The position numbers and the translations under genes are program-made. The notes below the pieces were generated by a model. That model searched no databases, was not told the DNA's origin, and saw only the letters and a program-made list of their open reading frames with translations. A stretch of DNA of 38,077 bases, taken from IMG/VR virus record IMGVR_UViG_3300002334_000148, positions 1-38,077 of that record; one strand, 5' to 3'. Shown here one piece after another: positions 16,846 through 26,605 of the stretch; the first letter of the stretch is position 1, and each line of letters opens with the position of its first letter. Origin of the DNA: a virus.

Positions 16846-17654
16846 CAGGGTTTGTAGCAATTGGTGCAGTAATAGGTACATGGATGGGTGGCGCTGTTGG
16901 AGGAGCTATAGCAGCCAGTGCCATAGCCTCCGCAGCAGTAGGTGTGGTTGCCTCAGCAGTAGTGGGTGCAGTAATAGGTGGCTTAGTCTCCGCAGTAAGC
17001 GGTGGAGATATAGGTAAGGGTATGCTCTTTGGTGCTATTGGAGGTCTTGCTGTTGGTGCAGCCTTCGGTACTGGTATAGCAGGAGCTATGGGTGGTGGTA
17101 CTGAGGTCTCTAGTGCAGCAGCTACTGGTGGGGCATACTCCTCTACTTCCTCTGCTTCTGCTGCATCCCAACTAGCTGCTGCTGAGTCTGCTGCTGGTAT
17201 TATTACGAGTACTGAGAGTACTGAGAGTACTGAGATCACAGCAGGAGAGGAGTTAGCATTTGCTGCATTAGGTGAAGGTGGCAAGATGCTCTATGAGGGG
17301 CAGCAAGCTGGTGAAGCCGCTGATCTGGCTAAGGAAGAGGCTGATAAGAATAGAGCCTTCTTAACTATGCAGCAGGATAAGGACTTAGCTAATGCTCTAG
17401 AGAGAGCTAAGATAGCTTCCGCTGGACTCGAACCAGAGTTCTGGTTAGCTGAGAAACAGGCATTGAAGAAGAGTGATATTGATCAGGCAATACGGCAATA
17501 CCAAGCTAAAGTAGATACTGATGTTGGTGCCTCTAGTGAGTCCTATGCTGGTATAGCGGAGGGCATCAATAAGTTAGACCTACCAGCTAGAGGTAAGTTT
17601 ACTGGTGATCCAGAGGGAGTGTTATCTATCTCTAAGATAGGGAGTCAAGCATAA
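16842..17654 (+). CDS. Internal virion protein with glycine-zipper membrane segment
   Basis: A 270-residue protein whose first 85 residues are almost entirely Gly, Ala, Val and Ile (for example GGAVGGAIAASAIASAAVG), with regular small-residue spacing as in membrane-inserting glycine zippers. Residues about 130-200 are helical and charged. A protein of this kind is expected among ejection proteins that insert in the host membrane (compare T7 gp14). It overlaps both neighbours, ending in TAATG. Function is by analogy. Confidence 0.65.
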   Translation: MTGFVAIGAVIGTWMGGAVGGAIAASAIASAAVGVVASAVVGAVIGGLVSAVSGGDIGKGMLFGAIGGLAVGAAFGTGIAGAMGGGTEVSSAAATGGAYSSTSSASAASQLAAAESAAGIITSTESTESTEITAGEELAFAALGEGGKMLYEGQQAGEAADLAKEEADKNRAFLTMQQDKDLANALERAKIASAGLEPEFWLAEKQALKKSDIDQAIRQYQAKVDTDVGASSESYAGIAEGINKLDLPARGKFTGDPEGVLSISKIGSQA

Positions 17655-18481
17655 TGGCTACTGATGCTAAAGAGTTTAGAGAGACTAGGATGAGTAGGGA
17701 GTCTAGGACTACTGGAAATACTGGTGTCCTTGATCAGATGAGGGCTGTTAGAGAGAGTAGGAAAGACCCTAGGCAATACTATGAGGAATATGGCTTCTCG
17801 GCTACTCCAGAGCAGTATGAAGGTATGCAAGCTAGTGATAAGGAATTTAGTGGAGCCGTTGGGGATGCTCAAGGTATGCTTGATACCGCTAGTGGAGATT
17901 TAGATACAGCTATTAAGTCTGCCTATGATACCTTAGGTACCCCTGAGAGTATGGCTAATACTGCATGGGAGAAGGATAAGAGTAACTGGATACCCGTAGC
18001 AGTGTACAACAAGAATAAGCTAGAGGCTACCTATATGCTACCTAGGGATATAGCTGGTAATCTTAAGGCTGAAGTATTCACTGGTGAAGAGGGTAAGTAT
18101 GAGTCCCACTTCTTTAATAATGAGGGTGGAGTCATGGATGATGATATAGGTAGTGCTACTAGACTCCATGTTGATGTAACTCCAGTAGGTATAGGCTCCG
18201 CTTATGGCAAGGAGTTACATGAGGCTCTTAGTGGTACTGTGAGTAGCTACGAGAGTGCCTTCATGACTAATGCTCTTGATCAGGCTACTGGAGTATACCA
18301 ACAGGGTGTTAAGGATATACGTGGTGCCTATGGCACAGCCTTAGGGGATCTTAATGAACAGCAGGGTATACTTACTGGCTATGAGACAGATAGAGCTGCT
18401 AAGTATGGAGCAGAGAGGACTAGGTATAGCGATAGACTTAAGACTATGCAGAAACTCTTTGGTAATATATCAGTAGGATAA
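17654..18481 (+). CDS. Predicted internal virion protein
   Basis: A 275-residue, mainly helical, charged protein beginning one base into the previous stop codon. It has an Arg-rich N-terminus (KEFRETRMSRESRTTG) followed by GNTGVLDQMR, a central region with Asp/Ala-rich helices, and a C-terminal helix containing EQQGILTGYETDRA. There is no signal peptide or membrane span. It carries two copies of a short GV/ILD/T-type peptide also found in neighbouring genes. It is probably an ejection or core component. Confidence 0.5.
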   Translation: MATDAKEFRETRMSRESRTTGNTGVLDQMRAVRESRKDPRQYYEEYGFSATPEQYEGMQASDKEFSGAVGDAQGMLDTASGDLDTAIKSAYDTLGTPESMANTAWEKDKSNWIPVAVYNKNKLEATYMLPRDIAGNLKAEVFTGEEGKYESHFFNNEGGVMDDDIGSATRLHVDVTPVGIGSAYGKELHEALSGTVSSYESAFMTNALDQATGVYQQGVKDIRGAYGTALGDLNEQQGILTGYETDRAAKYGAERTRYSDRLKTMQKLFGNISVG

Positions 18482-18485
18482 TATA

Positions 18486-19199
18486 ATGGCAAATAAGAGA
18501 GCACAAGATAAAGTACAGAAGGTAGAACAGAAGGCACCTCAAGCAGTACCTCAGGAACAACCTAAGGTCTCCCCAGAAGTAGAGAGGAAGGTTAATGCAT
18601 ACATCTCAGCCCTATCTAAACTGATGCATGGTAAGGAGACTAAGAACCATGTATACAAGATGCTCCAATCAGGTGAGCCTATGGTGACTATACCTAGGTC
18701 AGCTATTGAGATTAATAGACAGGCTGAGGAAGCCTTCAAGAGGGGTGGGGCTACCCCAGATCTAGATACGCTATTCGCTGGATCTCAGTTCCTCATCCTA
18801 GATTTAATTGAGATAGGTAATGCTGGTGGTTTCTTCCAGTTAGACCCTCAGGACCCTAATGTCCTAGGGCCACTAGTCCAGTCTACGGTTCAACCCTATG
18901 TTGAAGAGGGACTTAAGAATGGTACGATTGACCCAGTAGAGCTACAGAATAAGATTGAGCCTATGCTTACGGATGAACAGAGAGCGCAGGGTGGACTTAT
19001 GGCTCAAGAGCAAGGCATGTCTATGGAGGCTAATCAGGGAACTGCTATGGAGACCTACCGTAGGCAGGGTATACTTGATGAGAGAGGTAGGAATGCTGAT
19101 ATGGTTGCTAAGGCTAAGATAAAGCAGGGACAAAGAGCAGAGCAAGCAGCGCCTCAACAGCAACCTCAGGGACAACAGGGAGTACTACAGAATGGCTAA
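18486..19199 (+). CDS. Predicted internal virion protein, Gln-rich
   Basis: A 237-residue protein with low-complexity ends: N-terminal KVQKVEQKAPQAVPQEQPKV and C-terminal AEQAAPQQQPQGQQGVLQNG. Between them is a helical core with a hydrophobic segment (LFAGSQFLILDLIEIGNAGG). It contains YRRQGILDERG (about 19056-19088) and ends GVLQNG. AGGA sits before the ATG. Its position in the overlapping ejection cluster suggests it is packaged with the other internal proteins. The family is not recognised. Confidence 0.5.
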   Translation: MANKRAQDKVQKVEQKAPQAVPQEQPKVSPEVERKVNAYISALSKLMHGKETKNHVYKMLQSGEPMVTIPRSAIEINRQAEEAFKRGGATPDLDTLFAGSQFLILDLIEIGNAGGFFQLDPQDPNVLGPLVQSTVQPYVEEGLKNGTIDPVELQNKIEPMLTDEQRAQGGLMAQEQGMSMEANQGTAMETYRRQGILDERGRNADMVAKAKIKQGQRAEQAAPQQQPQGQQGVLQNG

Positions 19200-20133
19200 T
19201 GGGATACTCGCAGCACTAGCTGGTGGCTTAAGCGGATACAGTGGAGCCTTAAGTAATCAGTATAAGATGCAGAAGGAAGATGAACAAGCTAAGCTTAAGA
19301 GTGAGAGGTTAACTTCTCTAGAGGAATTAAGAGCATCTAATAATGCTAAGCTACAGGAGACTAAGTTTACCCAGAGTAAGGAGCTTATAAATATTGGGGA
19401 GACTAATAGGGCTACTGCTTTGACTAAGGAGAGGGAGTACCAAGGGGAACAATTAACTGCGAAGAAGGAGTATGATGAGGGTGCTCTTAAGAGGGCATAT
19501 GAAGCTAAGCAGGAGATAATTACTCTAGATATGGATAAGTACTCAAAGGCTAATCCTGTTGCTACCCCAGAGCAGTTAGATGATCATCACCAGATACTCC
19601 AGGGTTGGGCAATAGCAACTAAGGGACTCTCTGCTGACAAGGCTGCTGAGCTTAAGTTAAAGGCTCAAGGTATGTGGGAGGACCTAGATCCCAAGCTTAG
19701 AGATAAGAAGATAGCTCAGTATAAGAACCTTAATCGTAACTCTCTTAATCCCTCTGAAGATGCTATGCTTGAGTTTATGAATGTAGCTATATCTAATAGA
19801 AAGGGTGGTAGTGACTCAGATACTGGAGCGGCTGATATAAAGGGTCTAGCTAAGCAGTACTCTGGTGCTAAGGATAAAGTTAAAGCTTACAATATGGTAC
19901 TTGATAAGTTCGGTAAGGATGTAGCTGATCAAGTTAAACTACAGGGTACAGTTGAGGAAGGTCCAGAAGTACCTAAGACTCAGATACAAAAGGAACTTGA
20001 TATAATTGGTCCTGCTGCTAAAAAGCTACTAGATAAAACTAAACCTTCTCCAACTAGCCCAAGAAGACAGCAAGGGATACTAGATGGAAGCGGATGGGGA
20101 AAGAGTAAGTTCTTAGAAGGCTTAAACAGATAG
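19192..20133 (+). CDS. Predicted internal virion protein, coiled-coil
   Basis: A 313-residue protein overlapping the preceding gene by 8 nt. A Gly/Ala-rich start (MANGILAALAGGLSGYSGAL) leads into a long coiled-coil-like region (about 25-110, many Lys/Glu). A more compact middle follows, then a basic, Pro/Ser-rich end SPRRQQGILDGSGWGKSKF. The terminal QQGILD peptide resembles those in the two preceding products. It is likely part of the ejectosome or inner core. The following 45 nt up to the giant gene hold only its ribosome site. Confidence 0.5.
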   Translation: MANGILAALAGGLSGYSGALSNQYKMQKEDEQAKLKSERLTSLEELRASNNAKLQETKFTQSKELINIGETNRATALTKEREYQGEQLTAKKEYDEGALKRAYEAKQEIITLDMDKYSKANPVATPEQLDDHHQILQGWAIATKGLSADKAAELKLKAQGMWEDLDPKLRDKKIAQYKNLNRNSLNPSEDAMLEFMNVAISNRKGGSDSDTGAADIKGLAKQYSGAKDKVKAYNMVLDKFGKDVADQVKLQGTVEEGPEVPKTQIQKELDIIGPAAKKLLDKTKPSPTSPRRQQGILDGSGWGKSKFLEGLNR

Positions 20134-20178
20134 AGAATTAACTTGACGGATTTATTGAATTACTAATTGAGGTAAGAG

Positions 20179-23100
20179 ATGGGTAATATCTTTGATGATG
20201 GGGGAGACCTCTCTACATATACTATAAGACCTGAGAGTGCCTATGCTGATACACAGCGTGGGCACTTCCTGGATTACGCTAATAAGGTATACAGGGGTGG
20301 TGTAGAGGCTCTTGATATGCTTGGTCGTGGTGCTGAGACCTATGGTGCTGATAGCCTAGGCTCTGCTCTCCGCTATGGTGCTGATAAGGCCAAGGGTACT
20401 AGCTTCTATAAGCCAGATATCCAAAGCTACCTAGGTGAGGATAGTGCCTTTAAGCAGTATACTGGTGAAGCACTTGAAGCTATGACTATGTCTATTGGTG
20501 GTGCCGTAGGTGGTGCCATAGTAGGTGGTATAGTTACTGGAGGTAATCCCTTTGGTGCTGCTGCTGGTTCCTTATCTGTTATGGGGACTATGTTCCATGG
20601 TGGATCTTATAGCCATGGTATGGAGGAGGCTATTAAGTATGGCCTTAGTGGAGAGGCTGCTGAGGATTATGCTAATGAGTATGCATTGTGGGAGGTAATA
20701 CCTGAGTTAATAGGTGATGCAGCACTGTTGATACCCTTCGTAGGTGGTACAGCTAAAGTAGGTATTAAAGCTATAGCTGCTGGTCTCAAGTCTGGTAAGT
20801 TCACCATCGGAGCAGTTACGGATGCTCTAGCTAATAAGGTAGGGACTAAGGCTCTAGCTCATAAGTGGCTAGGTGCTACCGGAGCTGGTGGTGGTACGGA
20901 GGTACTCACTGAGTTTGGTCAGAATATCGCTAGAGAGAATGCTGGAATGGCTAAGGCTGAGACAGACTTCTGGCATACGTTCATTGTTGGTGCGCTAGCT
21001 CAAGGTGCTCCTGGTGCTGTAGGTACTGCCTACTCTATTGATCAGGCTAATAAGATTACTGAGGGACTTAGGGCTGGTCTTAATAGTGAGGTACCTGAGG
21101 TACGTAAGTATACTATAGATCAGATCTATGAGGGTATTGCTAAGGCTGATGAGGGTCAGGCTAGTCTATTCCGTGAGTATGCTTATAACAGAGAGAAGCA
21201 GGGTCTTAAGGTAGAGCTTGGTGATAACTTCAACAAAGTCTTAAGTAATGTAGGAACTATTAGGGAGGATGCTCAGGTAAGACAGGATGCTGAGGTAGAG
21301 TACTCAGGCTATCAACCTAATGTACCTAATGCTATCCTTGAGGAAGAGAGTACTGGAGATGTACTTAAGGATGAGATAGGTCTAGCTGTTAAGAATAAGG
21401 TTGAGCAGAGTAAGGTAGAACAAGCAAGTACTGAGCGTGATGTAGAAGCAGAGGTCACAGGTACACTAGCTCAGAGAGAAGCTATACGTAGGGGTAGCCC
21501 AGGAGTTACCGGTGCCCTCACAGGACCACCTACTAGAGTAGAGGTAGTAGGAGATCAGGAGAGGGCTACGGAGGCTTATGAGCCTACTGAGGTACCTAGT
21601 GGTCCACTCTCTCAGGTAGCCTCTATACAGGGACAGCTGCCTACTGGTAAGGATATCCCCAGTACTCCTCAGACAGCTCTTGATAGGCATCATGAGTACT
21701 GGGCTGCTCCTCCCGAGATTAAAGCATTGTATGGTCGTAAGGATAAAGAGGCCATAATGGATACTACTGTAGAGGAAGTATCTAAGGTAATAGTAGGGAG
21801 GGATAAAGCTGACATAGCAGATCTATTAGAGAAGACTGACGAGCCTACTAAACAAGCTATAGTGGAGGGTACTCAAGAGGTAGCTAAAGCTAAGCAGGGG
21901 GTCGTTAGTGCCCCTACAGTGGCTGATAAGGTCAAAGCTATATCAAGTGTTAAGAAGGCTAAGAAGGATCTGGAGACAGTATATGATTACTCTAGAGAAG
22001 AGGTAGGAACCTATGTATCTCCAGAGGTAGCAGAGACTGAAGTAACTAAACCTAAACAAGATATACCACTAGAGGCTGGAGTAGAGGTTGAGAATGTAGT
22101 AGCTACGTATCCCTCAGGCTATCATGTAGTTAAGGTAACTAAGGATAGATATGTAGTACTTAAGAAGGGAGAGGAGGTTGATGCTGGTGCTCAGTATACA
22201 TCTGGTGCCCAGAAGGGTGGAGCTTTAACTAATGCTAAGAAGGCTGCTGAGTCTGGGGACTTAAGTACTGGTACTAGGGTAGGCCAAGCTGGACGTAAGA
22301 CTAAATCTCAGAAGGTAGCTGGAGAGAAGAGGACTAGGGACATAGGGACACAGGAGAAGGAGGATGTTACCCAGTGGCTTATAGATAATGGCTACACTAC
22401 TACTCAGAGGAGAGAGAAGTTAGATAAGGATGGTAAGGTAATTAAGGATCAGTTCGAGGAGATAGAGATACTTAAGGATGATGTAACTAATATAGCCTTA
22501 GCAACTCTACTTCAATCTGGCGATGAGTTGACTAAGGCTAATCTTAATAAGGCTATCCGAGCTGAGAAGAAGGCTGAAGAGAAGGGAACTGAGTATGCTC
22601 AATCTACTAAAGAGGGTGGAGCAACTGTATATGCCTCTGTTGGAGAGGGTATAGGTACTACCTCAGGTATCACTGAGGCTACTGCTGGTACAGAGGTGAA
22701 GACCTTTGATGAGGAAGGTAAGGAGATAGGTTCAGGTGATGAGGTAGTAGAAGAGGAGTTAGGCTTAACCTCTACTGAGGAGGTACGTACAGCACCTACT
22801 AGACCTAAGGTACTACGCTTCCATAAGTTAAAGAGTAAGAAGAGTGGTAAGTATACTGGTAACTGGGTTAGTGAGTGGGCTGGTAGTAACTATGAGATTA
22901 AAGCTGAGAGAGGTAAGGTAAGCCTATATGATGGAGATAACTTAATAGGTACCTTTGATAACCACTATGAAGCTGCTCAGAGTATTGGTGCTACCATTAA
23001 GGATATAGCTGGTGGTAAGTCTGAACAACAGGATACAGTAGTAGCTAGTCGAGAAGCTGAGAGAGAGTTAGTAGGTGGTAGAGCTGAGGTTGATGTAGAG

Positions 23101-26100
23101 AGGAGGAGAGCTAAGGAGGCTAGTAAGAAGAGGGGTAAGGTCACAGTAAGGAGGAAGAAGGTAGCAGCAGATGACAAGCTAGAAGACTTCTCTCTAGAGA
23201 AGGGTGATAGAATAGACAATAGAGAGACTAGAGCTGTTGAGGACGCTCAGGAGAATATCAAGGGACTTGAGATATCCTCTGTAGTTACCAAGGATATGAC
23301 TCAAGAGGAGTTCCTACGTCTAGCTACCAGTGGACAGAAGAGGATTGATCAGATACGTGAGGAGGGCTTCATAGAGCGTGGGGATCTCACTGAGTATGAT
23401 GAGGGAGACCCTAGTTCCTTTGCCTTCTCTGAGGAAGAGTTTAATAAGAGTCCTAACCCATACCTAGTAGTTGATAAGGATGGTAAGGTAAGAGGGCATG
23501 AGGGTAGGCATAGAGCTACCCTCTCTGAGGGTGTACTAGATACTATACCTGTAACTATAATCTATGAGGGTACAGTTACAGAAGAGCTTACTCCACAGTT
23601 TGAGCAGAAGGGGGAGGATACCCTTGAAGATCTAGGTATAGTAGAGACACCCTTCGTAGAGACCAAGGACCATGCAGAATTCAAGAGTGTAACTAATCTA
23701 CTTGAGGCACTACAATTAGCTAAGCGTAAGGGTAATAAGGCTACTTCAACACTAGCTAAGATGATCTTAAAGGTAGCTGGTGATACTGATCTGCTTAAGA
23801 CCATTGTTACTCATGACCCTGGAGCTATAACATCTTACTATAGAGCTAGTACTGATACAGTGACAACTAATGATAGAGCTATGGAGGGACTACTCTATGG
23901 CACATTCATACATGAGGCAGTACATGCTTTAACTCAAGGTAAGATCAAGAGTAGTGTAAGTATTCGAGAGAGACTAGATGAGCTTATTAGTACCTCTATG
24001 GATAGTCTTCCAGATACCTCTCTAGAGATACTGACTAAGGCTAGCTTTGATGCTAAGTTAATTAATAAACATGCTGTTGCTCTTAAGGCTGAGTATGGTG
24101 AGAGAGCAGTAGTACTTGCGTATGCCCATGCTAACCCACATGAGTTCCTAGCTATGGCTATGAATAGTAATATGGTCCAAGAGTATATGAAGTCTATTGA
24201 GGTTGAGGCTAGTAAAGGTGGCTTCGGTAGAATGAGGAGTATATGGGATATGTTCATAAGAGGTATCCAAGATGCATTAGGTCTCTCTCCACTGTCCCAT
24301 ACGATGCTTGATGAAGTACTCACTGAGACAGCAGGGATTATCTATGAGGGTAAGTTAACTACACCTAGGTTAACAGCAGAGGAGCAGAGAGCTATTGATG
24401 AGAGCTGGGAGAGGGAGTGGGCATCCTTTGATAAGGAAGTAGAGGAGATGGATTTTGAGACTCTAGAGCTTAGCCCTAGTAAGGCTCTAAGTACTGCTAA
24501 GGCTGTAGGAGAGAGTACTCTAGATACATTCAAGGATGTAGTTAAGAGATACCTAACTCCTGTTAGTGATAGACTTATGGTGATAGCTAAGGATTTAAGT
24601 TATCGACTAAGCTATATGGATAGTACTATAGCTCGTAGAGTATCTGAGGCTATTAAGGTAGGTAATGAATTAGAGGACCAAGCTAAGGGTAATATGAATG
24701 ATGAGGATCTTAAGAGGTTCTCCTATTTACTGAAGAGGGCAACTAAGAACTCTATTAGGGAAGCTAATGAGATAGCTAAGAAGAATAAGGTTGACATGGG
24801 ACCAGCTCAACGTATCCTAGATACTCTTAGTAGTGAGATGGTAGCCGTAGAGCTTATTAGTAAGAAGAAGGGAGAGAGTGTATACTGGCCTAGAGCAGTT
24901 AAGGATATGGATGGTCTGCATGATCACTATGATAAGGAGGGTATCTTACCTGAGATTAAGAAGGCTCTTAAGGCTAGGGGTATTGAGGCTACTGAGGAGA
25001 ACATAGCTACTATCATGGCTGATACCTTAGGCAAAGGTGGGTACCCTCAGCTCCTAGGTAAGCCAGGAGCATCCAAGGCTAGGTCTATGAGGAATCTAAC
25101 TGAGGAGGGTGCTGAGTTCTACTTTGCACCCTTCGATGCCTTTCGTATGATGGCTGAGGATTCCATTAATAGTATAGAGCAACATAGACTAGTGGGTAAG
25201 AGTTCTAGATTGTCTCTAGAGATTAAGGCTACTAAGCTCGCTAAGCGGATAGATAAGATGAAGGGTGAGGGTCTAGATGTGAGTAAGGAGGTTGAGGATC
25301 TTAAGGTAATTGGTGAGGATCTGCTAGAGCCTACCGCTATTAGTAAAGGTGGCATAGGAGCCTTCTTAACTAAGGAGGGTATATCTGGTACAGAGCAGAG
25401 AGAGGTTAGAGATATGCTCTTCAATAGATTTAATGAGAGAGGTATGTCTGAGAACATGCGTCTACTTAAGCATGGTACCTTAGCTATGACCCTGCTTAAC
25501 CCTACTACAGCTATTAAGCAGTTAGGTGATGTTGGTATAGCTATTACTGAGAGGGGGCTTAAGGAGGCTGTCTATGGAGTTAAGGCTGCACTAGGGGATA
25601 AGGCTGGTAAGTTTAACCTGTATGAGATGGGTATACAGCAGTATATCTTAGAGCAGGGAGAGAGACAGGATAGAACATCTCAGCTACTTGATAAGGGTTT
25701 TGGTATCTCTGGCTTTAAGCTTATGGATAACTTCGGTAAACAAGTATCTTACCAAGCTAGTCTTAAGGAAGTACAGGAGATGAGTAAGGAGGAGTTCCTT
25801 AGTGAGTATAGTGATGTTAAGTCTATAGGTAATCTAGGGGAGTTGTATAATAATATAGCGGAGGGTAAGGTAGGAGACAGAGGGGTACAGGACTTTATGA
25901 CTTGGAGAGTATCTCAGATACAACCCCTATTCCTATCCCAGATGTCAGAGAAGATGCTTACTGCTGGTAATGCTAGAGTATTTGGGATGTTACTCCAGTA
26001 CTCCCTACGTAGACTAGGTATGCTCTCTACCCACTTCAATAAGCTTAAGGAGGAGAAGGGTATCTTTGCTGCCTCTAAGTATGCTATAAAGGTCATAGCC

Positions 26101-26490
26101 GTACTGACTGCTGCTGAGTTCAGTGCTGAGTGTATAGCTGGACTACTTACTGGTAAGCCCTGTAAGGATATAGATCAACAGCTAGAGAAGACTATCTTAG
26201 GTACAATACTCCTAGATAGGTATACACTGGATAAGATGGGAGAGGGTAAGATAGCTGAGGGTATCTTAAGCCTTACTGGTGCATCAGCTATTGAGAGCGT
26301 AGATACTATCTTCAAGAGTTCCTTAACTCTCTTCGGAGATGAGGGCTTTGACTTTAAGATGCTTAAGAATCTACCTATGGGTAAGATACCATACTTCCTG
26401 TTTACTGAGGAGGGAGCTAAGGAGAGAGAGAAAGCATGGGAGAAGTCTGGTGAGTATAAGCATATCTATGAGGGTGATGATGTTGACTAG
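20179..26490 (+). CDS. Giant polyvalent-type virion protein (ParB-like and zincin domains)
   Basis: A 2103-residue protein, the largest here. Residues about 95-145 form a Gly-rich hydrophobic segment (MSIGGAVGGAIVGGIVTGG) that could enter a membrane. Residues about 370-1000 are Lys/Glu/Thr-rich and low in complexity. Residues about 1030-1135 carry a ParB/sulfiredoxin-like motif with GHEGRHRA (1106-1113) followed by TIPVTIIYEG. A zinc-protease motif HEAVH lies at 1245-1249. The C-terminal 750 residues are helical, with another hydrophobic stretch near 1970. Such mixes match phage polyvalent proteins, which are packaged and injected and act on host DNA or proteins on entry. The location at the end of the ejection cluster fits. 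The activity of each domain is inferred. Confidence 0.75.
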   Translation: MGNIFDDGGDLSTYTIRPESAYADTQRGHFLDYANKVYRGGVEALDMLGRGAETYGADSLGSALRYGADKAKGTSFYKPDIQSYLGEDSAFKQYTGEALEAMTMSIGGAVGGAIVGGIVTGGNPFGAAAGSLSVMGTMFHGGSYSHGMEEAIKYGLSGEAAEDYANEYALWEVIPELIGDAALLIPFVGGTAKVGIKAIAAGLKSGKFTIGAVTDALANKVGTKALAHKWLGATGAGGGTEVLTEFGQNIARENAGMAKAETDFWHTFIVGALAQGAPGAVGTAYSIDQANKITEGLRAGLNSEVPEVRKYTIDQIYEGIAKADEGQASLFREYAYNREKQGLKVELGDNFNKVLSNVGTIREDAQVRQDAEVEYSGYQPNVPNAILEEESTGDVLKDEIGLAVKNKVEQSKVEQASTERDVEAEVTGTLAQREAIRRGSPGVTGALTGPPTRVEVVGDQERATEAYEPTEVPSGPLSQVASIQGQLPTGKDIPSTPQTALDRHHEYWAAPPEIKALYGRKDKEAIMDTTVEEVSKVIVGRDKADIADLLEKTDEPTKQAIVEGTQEVAKAKQGVVSAPTVADKVKAISSVKKAKKDLETVYDYSREEVGTYVSPEVAETEVTKPKQDIPLEAGVEVENVVATYPSGYHVVKVTKDRYVVLKKGEEVDAGAQYTSGAQKGGALTNAKKAAESGDLSTGTRVGQAGRKTKSQKVAGEKRTRDIGTQEKEDVTQWLIDNGYTTTQRREKLDKDGKVIKDQFEEIEILKDDVTNIALATLLQSGDELTKANLNKAIRAEKKAEEKGTEYAQSTKEGGATVYASVGEGIGTTSGITEATAGTEVKTFDEEGKEIGSGDEVVEEELGLTSTEEVRTAPTRPKVLRFHKLKSKKSGKYTGNWVSEWAGSNYEIKAERGKVSLYDGDNLIGTFDNHYEAAQSIGATIKDIAGGKSEQQDTVVASREAERELVGGRAEVDVERRRAKEASKKRGKVTVRRKKVAADDKLEDFSLEKGDRIDNRETRAVEDAQENIKGLEISSVVTKDMTQEEFLRLATSGQKRIDQIREEGFIERGDLTEYDEGDPSSFAFSEEEFNKSPNPYLVVDKDGKVRGHEGRHRATLSEGVLDTIPVTIIYEGTVTEELTPQFEQKGEDTLEDLGIVETPFVETKDHAEFKSVTNLLEALQLAKRKGNKATSTLAKMILKVAGDTDLLKTIVTHDPGAITSYYRASTDTVTTNDRAMEGLLYGTFIHEAVHALTQGKIKSSVSIRERLDELISTSMDSLPDTSLEILTKASFDAKLINKHAVALKAEYGERAVVLAYAHANPHEFLAMAMNSNMVQEYMKSIEVEASKGGFGRMRSIWDMFIRGIQDALGLSPLSHTMLDEVLTETAGIIYEGKLTTPRLTAEEQRAIDESWEREWASFDKEVEEMDFETLELSPSKALSTAKAVGESTLDTFKDVVKRYLTPVSDRLMVIAKDLSYRLSYMDSTIARRVSEAIKVGNELEDQAKGNMNDEDLKRFSYLLKRATKNSIREANEIAKKNKVDMGPAQRILDTLSSEMVAVELISKKKGESVYWPRAVKDMDGLHDHYDKEGILPEIKKALKARGIEATEENIATIMADTLGKGGYPQLLGKPGASKARSMRNLTEEGAEFYFAPFDAFRMMAEDSINSIEQHRLVGKSSRLSLEIKATKLAKRIDKMKGEGLDVSKEVEDLKVIGEDLLEPTAISKGGIGAFLTKEGISGTEQREVRDMLFNRFNERGMSENMRLLKHGTLAMTLLNPTTAIKQLGDVGIAITERGLKEAVYGVKAALGDKAGKFNLYEMGIQQYILEQGERQDRTSQLLDKGFGISGFKLMDNFGKQVSYQASLKEVQEMSKEEFLSEYSDVKSIGNLGELYNNIAEGKVGDRGVQDFMTWRVSQIQPLFLSQMSEKMLTAGNARVFGMLLQYSLRRLGMLSTHFNKLKEEKGIFAASKYAIKVIAVLTAAEFSAECIAGLLTGKPCKDIDQQLEKTILGTILLDRYTLDKMGEGKIAEGILSLTGASAIESVDTIFKSSLTLFGDEGFDFKMLKNLPMGKIPYFLFTEEGAKEREKAWEKSGEYKHIYEGDDVD

Positions 26491-26605
26491 TGTAGGTAAA
26501 GGGGATAAGGAAGCTATACTTAATCAGGTCAAGTCTAATGCTATGAGTGGTGCTGATATGTATGCTGGTGGAGTAACTAAGATGGTAGAGGAGTACAATG
26601 CCTAG
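26477..26605 (+). CDS. Small hypothetical protein, 42 residues
   Basis: A short gene joining the giant virion gene (14-nt overlap) to the endolysin gene (8-nt overlap). The ATG at 26477 or 26480 follows GAGGGTG. The product has no signal peptide or membrane segment and contains NAMSGADMYAGGVTKMVEEY. The Gly/Ala/Met turn and helical ends give no clue to function. The double overlap and ribosome site argue that it is translated. The sequence is too hydrophilic for a typical holin. Confidence 0.6.
   Translation: MMLTSVGKGDKEAILNQVKSNAMSGADMYAGGVTKMVEEYNA

Noticed and set aside
16817-17284. 155-codon antisense frame rich in Ala and Pro
   Set aside because: An antisense reading of the glycine-zipper gene; low-complexity mirror with no start signals.
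20143-20171. TTGACG box upstream of the giant virion gene as a host-type promoter
   Set aside because: There is no acceptable -10 box at 16-18 bp; only the -35-like hexamer fits.
26339-26605. An 88-codon frame overlapping the end of the giant gene
   Set aside because: The first 46 codons lie out of frame within the giant gene and have no ribosome site; only the short part from 26477 is supported.
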